17,154 nucleotides of DNA from UBA11524 sp045132495. Its GTDB lineage: Bacteria > Bacillota > Clostridia > Christensenellales > Aristaeellaceae. The notes under the pieces are model-generated. The model saw nothing but the letters and a program-made list of their open reading frames with translations, had not been told where the DNA came from and did no database searches. The position numbers and the translations under genes were made by a program. The stretch spans positions 1-17,154 of the forward strand of contig JBGUSK010000028.1 in NCBI GenBank assembly GCA_045132495.1. The letters are read 5' to 3'. The stretch's first letter is position 1. The number at the start of each line of letters is the position of its first letter. Below are positions 1 to 6,328 of the stretch, in pieces.

Positions 1-728
1 ATGCATGCCAGCGAGCAATAGAAGTTCACACCCATCAGCAGCCAGCAGACCAGCAGAATGCTCATCTGCGGCAGCCAGGCGTCCCGCTGCCGTGGAATCA
101 CGAATGCTGCATCCACCAGCAAGATCATCAGGATCAGCTCCCACGGCTGCGTATACAGGGAAGCAAAACGCACCAGGATCGTCATGTCGCCAAAGACCAG
201 CACGCAAAACACAGCCAGCACAAGGCCCTCTGAATACATGCGTACCCGGCCCAGCACGCCGCGCAGCAGGGGGAACAGCGCTGCAAGATACAGCGCCATG
301 TAGATCGCCGCCAGCACGCGGATGTCGAATACGCCATCCTGACCGGTCAGCAATTCATCCAGCCAGATGGCAGCACGCACCGTCACCTTGAGCAGCTGCG
401 GCGTGGTATCCGGCGCATAGCTGTCCGGCGCGATCCTGTACAGCCGGTCATAGTAGCTGAAATAGGGATTTTCCGACTCCGGATAAAGCGGCGCAAGACC
501 AACGTCTGCCATCACACTGTCCAGACTGCCGTCATTGGACAAACCCAGATACGGCGGAAGCAGCAGGATGATGCACATAATGATTGCCAGCGCTGCCAGC
601 GCCACCAGTGCCAGGTGAGCAGGACGATACTGGTCGCGCATCCGCCGGTCAAAGCGTCGAACCACACCGTTAACAAAAGACCAGCCCTTATTGATCCAGC
701 CGATGATCTTCATCAGCCATCGCAGCAT
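1..728 (-). CDS. Polytopic membrane protein, 5' part only (possible WsfD-like hexose transferase)
   Basis: The reading frame opens at ATG 728 and stays open past the left edge, giving about 242 N-terminal residues. GGGAGG lies 8 nt upstream of the ATG and fixes the start. The protein has a short basic cytoplasmic start (MLRWLMKIIGWINKGW) and a first membrane segment at about residues 38-60. A polar stretch with the motif LGLSNDGSLDSVMADVGL comes next, then several hydrophobic segments. The arrangement of one membrane helix, an N-D-G-x(3)-VM motif and more helices recalls the WsfD-type glycan hexose transferases of Firmicutes. That assignment is from memory and weak; a generic GT39-like or O-antigen-type membrane protein is the alternative. 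It lies 60 bp downstream of the thioredoxin/GH8-like gene on the same strand, so the two are probably cotranscribed and act on a cell-envelope polysaccharide. Confidence 0.6.
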   Translation of the reverse strand, partial: MLRWLMKIIGWINKGWSFVNGVVRRFDRRMRDQYRPAHLALVALAALAIIMCIILLLPPYLGLSNDGSLDSVMADVGLAPLYPESENPYFSYYDRLYRIAPDSYAPDTTPQLLKVTVRAAIWLDELLTGQDGVFDIRVLAAIYMALYLAALFPLLRGVLGRVRMYSEGLVLAVFCVLVFGDMTILVRFASLYTQPWELILMILLVDAAFVIPRQRDAWLPQMSILLVCWLLMGVNFYCSLAC

Positions 729-788
729 CCTGTTTCCCTCCCTTCAGCCTTGATTTTCTGCCCAGGGGGCATCCCCTGCTGCAGCCAG

Positions 789-2396
789 TTATTCTCTCGT
801 TTCCAGCGCCGCCCACGCGAGCATCGCCTCCAGCTCATCGAAGGTGAAATGCTCCGCAGAGGACGCCTCGCCATAGCCGCCATGCATCGCCGCATCGAAG
901 CTGCGTTTGCGCTCCATACGCTCCATCGCCAGCTGCGTCATACGCTCCCGACCCGCCGCTGCACCGATCTGCACCAGCAGGGCATAGGTGGCGTTCGATT
1001 CATATTCATAGCCTGGCAGCACCCGTCCATCCGCGCCATACCGCGCGTATACCGGCCCCACTGCCAACGTGTTCTCCAGCCAATCCAGCGTCTGCGGGAA
1101 TGCTGCACCTGCACGCACGGCATTCAGCACCGCGACACATGCTTCATTCATCTGCACCGTATCGCTGGTGAATACCTGCTTTTCCGCATCATAGCGGGTA
1201 TGATACAGCGGTAATTCTTTGCTGATCAGGCTGTCTTCCGCCTTAAGCAGCGCCTTCGCCTGTGCAGCCGCAGCCTCCCACCGGGGATCATATACCGCAG
1301 CCGCCTGCATCGCAGATACATCCATGTAGCACAGCGTCACATCTTCCGCCGTTGTGTTTCCCTTGAGCGACGCAAAGTCCCGCATCAGGCCATCCCGTAT
1401 GCAGTGATCATAGAGTGCCTCCGCCCGTGCAGCGGCCTCGTGACCGTACATTCCCCAGCGAGCGTCCGCCAGCATCAGCGCTTCGATGATGCGCAGATCA
1501 TCCAGCGAGGCATTTACATCAGCCATCGTGCCATTCACCACACGCCAAGCCGTCAAGCCCCCTGATGACATACTGTCCCTCACTGCGCGCCAGATCCGGT
1601 CAAAGCAGGCCTGATCGCCCGATTGCGCTGCCCAGAGCATCAGCAGCCCCTGGGATTCCGACAGCAGGGTATCTCCCGGTACGACTTCGCCATTCTTTAC
1701 CCGATAGCCGGAAAAGACCGCTCCCGCCGGCGTCGTCAGCCGTGTTTCAATGAAATGCAGCGTCTGCTCCGCAGGCGTTTTGGCGTAGTCCAGCAATACA
1801 GCCATCTCCGCCGCATCAGGCGCGCCCTTGCCGGTATACATCAGCCTTCCCTGCGCGTTCAGGATCGCCACTGAGGGCACCCAGTGCAAACCCAACGACT
1901 GATACAGTGCTGCATCCGGGTCCATAAGCGTTGTTTCCATCAGCTCCAGCTGAGCAAGGGCGGATTGCGCATTTTTAAGGCTATCCCCCTGCACGCCTTC
2001 CCGGCAGACCAGGTGCACTGCCGCGCCGCGGCTGCGCGCAGACTGCGCCGCCTGCGCAAATTCCCCTGAGAGGTATTCCTTGCAGTCTCCGCACCAGCTG
2101 GACCAGAAGATCAGCACCGTCTCCCGGCCCTGCATTGCTGACAACTTCACGGCCCGGCCGCGATCATCCGTCAGCGTTCCCGACGGAATGGTGAAGAGCA
2201 CATCTCTGTCCGGCGCGAAATCCTCTGCAGTAAGAAGTTTGGGTGTTGCTGTCGGCCCGGCCGGTGCGGTCTGCATTGCCGCGTCATCCTTCGGAGCTGT
2301 CAGCAGCACAAAGCCAATATACGCCATCGCTGAAAGCAGCACGGCAATCAGCAGCACCAGCATGGCGATCACCACTGTGTAGGCCTTGCGATGCAT
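789..2396 (-). CDS. Membrane-anchored thioredoxin (TlpA-like)/GH8-like fusion protein
   Basis: I place the start at ATG 2396 because AAGGAGG lies 6 nt before it. The longer GTG-2453 form has no visible ribosome binding site. The 535-aa product has an N-terminal signal anchor (about residues 5-32, start MHRKAYTVVIAML). A linker follows, then a TlpA-like thioredoxin fold with active site WCGDC (Cys102/Cys105) and a cis-Pro-type WVPS at about 172-175. From about residue 215 it resembles glycoside hydrolase family 8. SESQGLLML places a Glu (about 247) where GH8 has its general acid, and NASLDDLRIIEAL matches the GH8 S-A-S-D-x-D-L motif. I could not place the GH8 general base. The protein probably faces outward and acts on or binds a polysaccharide, with a disulfide-redox function attached. 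GH8 enzymes such as BcsZ often accompany exopolysaccharide synthesis, which fits the downstream membrane protein and the nearby GGDEF genes. Thioredoxin assignment is firm, GH8 moderate. Confidence 0.8.
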   Translation of the reverse strand: MHRKAYTVVIAMLVLLIAVLLSAMAYIGFVLLTAPKDDAAMQTAPAGPTATPKLLTAEDFAPDRDVLFTIPSGTLTDDRGRAVKLSAMQGRETVLIFWSSWCGDCKEYLSGEFAQAAQSARSRGAAVHLVCREGVQGDSLKNAQSALAQLELMETTLMDPDAALYQSLGLHWVPSVAILNAQGRLMYTGKGAPDAAEMAVLLDYAKTPAEQTLHFIETRLTTPAGAVFSGYRVKNGEVVPGDTLLSESQGLLMLWAAQSGDQACFDRIWRAVRDSMSSGGLTAWRVVNGTMADVNASLDDLRIIEALMLADARWGMYGHEAAARAEALYDHCIRDGLMRDFASLKGNTTAEDVTLCYMDVSAMQAAAVYDPRWEAAAAQAKALLKAEDSLISKELPLYHTRYDAEKQVFTSDTVQMNEACVAVLNAVRAGAAFPQTLDWLENTLAVGPVYARYGADGRVLPGYEYESNATYALLVQIGAAAGRERMTQLAMERMERKRSFDAAMHGGYGEASSAEHFTFDELEAMLAWAALETRE

Positions 2397-2453
2397 GTGC
2401 AGCCTCCTTTCCAACTCCTGTGCAGTCAGCTTTCTGTTTTTTTTGTTTTTCAC

Positions 2454-2709
2454 TGCAGGCCAGAAACAGCGTTTTCCGCACGATCTTCCCGCTCCAGCTG
2501 AACCAGCTATTGCGCAGCGTTCATCTCCCGAATGCTTGCAAACCCGATCGTTTTACAGACATAGCCAAGTATGATTATATCATAAATATTAGCGAATATC
2601 TACAGGTTAATTTGTTCTCGCAATGTTCTTCACAACTTTTTCGGCATATAAATTGGTAATATCTCCCCAACACCATCAAGCCGCATGTATTGGACAGAAA
2701 AAAACCAGC
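2454..2709. other. Intergenic region between divergent genes
   Basis: This stretch of more than 300 bases with the promoter next to it (to 2830) contains no convincing gene. It holds the leader and promoter of the minus-strand operon, an AT-rich centre (about 2570-2670), and then the promoter and leader of the diguanylate cyclase. Short ORFs here have no ribosome binding sites. Confidence 0.6.
2574..2602 (-). promoter_or_regulatory. SigA-type promoter for the thioredoxin/GH8-like operon
   Basis: On the minus strand TAGATA (2602-2597) and a perfect TATAAT (2579-2574) are separated by 17 bp in an AT-rich stretch. It implies a 5' leader of about 170 nt before the ATG at 2396. I saw no c-di-GMP riboswitch or other known fold in that leader. 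Confidence 0.6.
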
Positions 2710-2738
2710 TTGACGCAACCCTTTCTATAGGGTAAAAT
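2710..2738 (+). promoter_or_regulatory. SigA-type promoter for the PAS-GGDEF gene
   Basis: TTGACG (2710-2715) and TAAAAT (2733-2738) are spaced exactly 17 bp apart, one mismatch from consensus in each box. This leaves an 85-nt leader before the ATG at 2831. Confidence 0.75.
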
Positions 2739-2830
2739 GAAATGCATCTGTGACTGCTTATTGATCGTACTCATCTGTTGCTTCTGCCGGATGGAAACGG
2801 TCGCCAGGCATTTTTCGAAGGAGTTTTCTT

Positions 2831-4192
2831 ATGAAGCCCACTATGGATCCCCATCCTCTCCCCACTTGCCCCATCGACCCGCAGAGCGAGCTGATTCTCT
2901 CTGCGTCATGCCAGCTGCTGAAGCACTCACGGGAGAAGATTTTCATCAAGGATAAAGACCTGATCTACCGCGGCGCTTCCGCAAAATTTGCTGCCATGGC
3001 AGGCTGGGAGAACGAAGCAGACCTCATCGGCAAGACGGACTTTGAAATTTTTGCCGATCAGGAGCTGGCTCTGCGCTACCGCGAGGATGACAAGAAGCTG
3101 ATCGAACATCAGGCGGATCTGATCGACTATGTGGAGCCCATCACCGAGAAGGACGGCAAGCCCCGCTACGCCTCCACCTCCAAGTTTCTTCTCAGAGACA
3201 GGAACGGGCAGTTCATCGGCCTGGTCGGCGTTTCCCGGGATATCACCATGGAGTATTACCTCCAGCGCAACCGCGTCCGCGAGCTGGAATACCTTTTTTC
3301 CCTGCCCAGGGACGTCTATTTTGCCGCCTATCTGGATGTTGACGACTGGCGTATCATCAGCGAACACCATCAGAGCGTCAATGGCTTCGATTTCACTTTT
3401 CACAACAAAATTGACACCCTTGCCGCCAATGGACACAAGCGTGTCGTTGATCCACACGGTTCTGCCCGCGCATTTTATGAAGCATTTAACAAATCAGCAC
3501 TGACGGCGCTATATCACAGCGGCAAGCGGGAAACCGTGATGGAATACCAGCGTTTTGTGAACGGCAGCGAAGCCCGCTGGGTTCGGGATGAAATCAGTTT
3601 CCTCGTGGACGCCATCAGCGGTCACCTGTGCATGATGCTGGTCGTCCGCGATATCCATCAGCGCAAGCTGGATGAGGAAGAACAAATCCGTCTTGCCGAG
3701 CGGGACGAGGTCACCGGCTTGCTCAACCGAAAGGCTACCATGCAGCTCATCCGCGAACGCCTGGCCCAATCGTCCCCAGATGAACAGCATGCGCTCTTCA
3801 TGATCGACGCGGACTATTTCAAGGACGTCAACGACACCTACGGACACCAGGCTGGCGATCTGGCGCTGGCAGATTTTGCAAAAGCCATCAACAGCTGCTT
3901 CCGTAGCACGGATCTGATCGGCCGGATCGGCGGTGACGAATTTTTTGTCCTGATGACTCATGTGCCGGATACGACCGCCGTTCAGGCAAAGGCGGACGTC
4001 CTGCTCAACGCCCTGCGCGCCGTGCACTATGGCCAGCTTCACCTTTCCGCAAGCATCGGCATCAGCCTTTATCCCGCCGATTCCGAATCGCTGGAAGGGC
4101 TGTATGCCCTGGCCGACAAGGCCATGTACGCCGTTAAGGACGCTGGCCGCAACGGTTTTCTCTTTGCCGCCCACCAGATAAACCAGCCGTAA
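2831..4192 (+). CDS. PAS-domain diguanylate cyclase (GGDEF)
   Basis: This 453-aa cytosolic protein probably makes c-di-GMP from two GTP. GAAGGAG lies 7 nt before the ATG. A PAS domain occupies about residues 25-140 (SREKIFIKDKDLIYRG to GLVGVSRDIT). A second PAS-like or linker module spans about 145-280 and ends in VVRDIHQRK. The GGDEF domain begins at about 285. It has the usual DEVTGLLNR entry motif, the metal-binding FMIDADYFKDVND block, an intact GGDEF signature (367-371) and an intact I-site RxxD (RSTD, 358-361), so it should be active and product-inhibited. There is no membrane segment, so the signal is cytoplasmic. The ligand or cofactor of the PAS domain is not evident. The gene is monocistronic, with its own promoter and terminator, and converges on the second GGDEF gene. 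Confidence 0.93.
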   Translation: MKPTMDPHPLPTCPIDPQSELILSASCQLLKHSREKIFIKDKDLIYRGASAKFAAMAGWENEADLIGKTDFEIFADQELALRYREDDKKLIEHQADLIDYVEPITEKDGKPRYASTSKFLLRDRNGQFIGLVGVSRDITMEYYLQRNRVRELEYLFSLPRDVYFAAYLDVDDWRIISEHHQSVNGFDFTFHNKIDTLAANGHKRVVDPHGSARAFYEAFNKSALTALYHSGKRETVMEYQRFVNGSEARWVRDEISFLVDAISGHLCMMLVVRDIHQRKLDEEEQIRLAERDEVTGLLNRKATMQLIRERLAQSSPDEQHALFMIDADYFKDVNDTYGHQAGDLALADFAKAINSCFRSTDLIGRIGGDEFFVLMTHVPDTTAVQAKADVLLNALRAVHYGQLHLSASIGISLYPADSESLEGLYALADKAMYAVKDAGRNGFLFAAHQINQP

Positions 4193-4217
4193 TCCTGTTT
4201 TTCTGATTCCATACTAT

Positions 4218-4255
4218 GAGCCGCCGGATGTGGTATCTCCGGCGGCTCCATTTTT
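4218..4255 (+). terminator. Intrinsic terminator of the PAS-GGDEF gene
   Basis: A perfect 11-bp stem GAGCCGCCGGA/TCCGGCGGCTC (4218-4228 with 4238-4248) has a 9-nt loop and is followed by TTTTT at 4251-4255. It sits between the convergent stops at 4192 and 4254. The minus side lacks a good U-run, so it works best for the plus-strand gene. Confidence 0.9.
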
Positions 4256-6119
4256 ATCTGTTCTTTTTCATTTCCTTGTCTTCGTACATCCGCTCATCAG
4301 CCAGACGCACAAAGTCATCCATGCTTTCATGTTCCTTCGGCACCGCAGCAAATGCACCAAAGCCAGCCTCGATGTTGCTGCACCAGGGATTTTCCCGGTT
4401 GAACCGGATCAGCTCCTGCTCCAGCAGTGTGCGCAGCCGCTGCCCTTCCGCTTCGTTTTCGACCACACCAGCAGCAAGGAATTCATCACCGCTGATGTGG
4501 ATGCATATCAGTCCATACTGCTCCAAACAGCACAGCACGCGGCTCATGCGGCAAATCGCCTCATCACCCATGTGATGGCCATAGGTGTCATTGATATGCT
4601 TCATGTTGTTCACATCGCAGCTGATCACAGCAAAGCATTGCTTCCCCCTGATCGCCTGCTCGAACACTGGCGTCACTACCCTGCGGAAACCACGGCGGTT
4701 GTAAAGCCCCGTCATCACATCGTGGATGGACATATCCTCCAGCGCTTCTGCGTAGGCACGCACCGTCGCATGCAGAGACATGCTGCTCAGCGATGCAGAC
4801 AGCAGCGTCAGCAGCGCATACAGGCCGTAGCCTGCCGCGTGAGCCATGTCAAACACCGCATATCCAAAGCTGCGCTCAGCCGAATACAGGGGCGAGAAGA
4901 CCAGCGCCAGCGGCTTCTCCCGTTCCTGCAGCAGCAGCGGCAGCAGGTCGCGGGTCGCAAACCTCTGCTGCGGAAAGGTATCTCCCTTGTTCCAGCCGCA
5001 TAACAGCAGCATTTCATCCGGATACTGTGTCGTGCGCTCTGCCGACTTTTCGTTCAGAAATTCCGGGTCCACGCAGACGTGCAGCTGCTTTGCCTGCCAA
5101 GTTCTTGCAAATTCTTCGATCCGCGCGCCGGCGTCTTCCACGCCCATCATACCGGAAATGCCGCTGAAGAACGCAGCACCCTTGAGCAGCGTCTGCTCAA
5201 CGTCACGCCGCTCCGTACTCAGCAGCCGCACATATTTGGATGCCTGCACCCCATTGAAGGGGCAGCCGCAGCTATCGCCATAGATCGTTCGGGTTGGCAT
5301 CACATAGGCTGGCTGATCCGGTTTGCCATTTTCTATCCATTCAACCAGCACGTTCACAGCCATTTTCCCAGCTTCCTGCACGGGACGCTGGATCGTTGTC
5401 AGCCCTCGTCCGACCGCCTCATTCCGGGCGTCAAAGCCGGTGACTGCAACCTCTTCAGGAATACGTACGCCCTCTTCCCGCAGCCGCTCCACCGCACCAA
5501 AGGCCATATCGTCATTTCCGCAGACGATCACCTCTGGAAGCGGCTTTCCGCGGCCCAACAGCTTCTCTGCCGCCCTTCGTCCGCCTTCGCGAACCCATTG
5601 GCCGTCAAAGATCGCATCCTCGGGGAGATTTGCGCCATACTCTTCGATCACGCTGCGGACTGCATCAGCGCGGTTATCCGCCACACTGGTTCCCACCGGA
5701 CCGGTAATCAGCGCAAAATCCTGAAATTTATGTATTTCCAGTAAATGGGTCATCAATTCGCGCACACTGCTGTTGTCATCGAAGGTAATGCTGACGCTCT
5801 GTCCCCACTGGCTATCCACAGTGACCAGCGGCATATCCGGGAACTCGCCAAGCATCCGCAAAATCTGATCGCTGCATGCGCTGGTCGGAATCGTTGCCAG
5901 AAGCAGCACCATGCCGTCAAAGTCCTTCAGGTTCGGCAGGGCGAAGATAGCCCGTTCCCCCGCATCGTTGCGTTCAAAACCATCCGCGTGACCCTGGCAG
6001 TTAAAAATGCACAGATCCACATTATTCTCCTGGGATGCACTGTGCATACCCCAGGTAAAGCCCTGCTGATATTCCTGATCCACGCCAGCCATCAGGGCTG
6101 CAATTCGTTTTCTTCTCAT
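4254..6119 (-). CDS. LacI-type substrate-binding/GGDEF protein
   Basis: This 621-aa protein starts directly with a periplasmic-binding-protein fold of the LacI/GalR regulator type (about residues 5-290: KRIAALMAGVDQEYQQGF, then GNDDMAFGAVERL and EEVAVTGFDARNE). It has no helix-turn-helix headpiece, signal peptide or clear membrane helix, so it is a cytosolic sensor. A GAF-like or helical middle region (about 295-455) leads to a GGDEF domain (about 463-620) with DVMTGLYNRRGF and SCDVNNMKHINDTYGH. The signature is SGDEF (543-547), a variant found in some active cyclases. The I-site RxxD is absent (QYGL at that place), so it should lack classical product inhibition. Clostridia have a recognised family of substrate-binding/GGDEF proteins; the ligand, perhaps a sugar, is inferred. 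GGAAGGAA lies 10 nt before the ATG. Confidence 0.9.
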   Translation of the reverse strand: MRRKRIAALMAGVDQEYQQGFTWGMHSASQENNVDLCIFNCQGHADGFERNDAGERAIFALPNLKDFDGMVLLLATIPTSACSDQILRMLGEFPDMPLVTVDSQWGQSVSITFDDNSSVRELMTHLLEIHKFQDFALITGPVGTSVADNRADAVRSVIEEYGANLPEDAIFDGQWVREGGRRAAEKLLGRGKPLPEVIVCGNDDMAFGAVERLREEGVRIPEEVAVTGFDARNEAVGRGLTTIQRPVQEAGKMAVNVLVEWIENGKPDQPAYVMPTRTIYGDSCGCPFNGVQASKYVRLLSTERRDVEQTLLKGAAFFSGISGMMGVEDAGARIEEFARTWQAKQLHVCVDPEFLNEKSAERTTQYPDEMLLLCGWNKGDTFPQQRFATRDLLPLLLQEREKPLALVFSPLYSAERSFGYAVFDMAHAAGYGLYALLTLLSASLSSMSLHATVRAYAEALEDMSIHDVMTGLYNRRGFRRVVTPVFEQAIRGKQCFAVISCDVNNMKHINDTYGHHMGDEAICRMSRVLCCLEQYGLICIHISGDEFLAAGVVENEAEGQRLRTLLEQELIRFNRENPWCSNIEAGFGAFAAVPKEHESMDDFVRLADERMYEDKEMKKNR

Positions 6120-6184
6120 GACCTGAGCATTCCTTCCGATTTACCACGACAATGAAATAGCCCAATTGAATGGGGCTCTTGTAC

Positions 6185-6213
6185 ATTATACCATTCTTTA
6201 CGAAAAAAAGCAA
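6185..6213 (-). promoter_or_regulatory. SigA-type promoter for the LacI-sensor/GGDEF gene
   Basis: On the minus strand TTGCTT (6213-6208) and a perfect TATAAT (6190-6185) are 17 bp apart. A short interrupted palindrome, AGCCC and GGGCT (6159-6163 with 6173-6177), follows near the expected transcription start and could be an operator, but it is weak. Confidence 0.75.
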
Positions 6214-6288
6214 TTCATTTTCGGAGGCATTTAGCCACAAATCGGCCAAATTGCACATGTTATTTGCATTTTACAACGAAAAAGCACT

Positions 6289-6317
6289 AAAACGGCATGA
6301 CCAAAATGGCCATGCCG
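6289..6317 (-). terminator. Intrinsic terminator of valS
   Basis: Read on the minus strand, CGGCATGGCC (6317-6308), loop ATTTT, GGTCATGCCG (6302-6293) forms a 10-bp stem with one G-U pair. TTTT (6292-6289) follows. It lies 11 nt beyond the valS stop. Confidence 0.85.
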
Positions 6318-6328
6318 CATTTTTGAAA

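Noticed and set aside
2397..2453. N-terminal extension of the thioredoxin/GH8-like protein from GTG 2453
   Set aside because: No ribosome binding site before the GTG, whereas AAGGAGG precedes ATG 2396 at ideal spacing and leaves a normal signal anchor.
2400..2570. Possible c-di-GMP riboswitch in the leader of the thioredoxin/GH8-like operon
   Set aside because: Considered because of the GGDEF genes nearby, but none of the conserved GEMM core blocks could be found on the minus strand.
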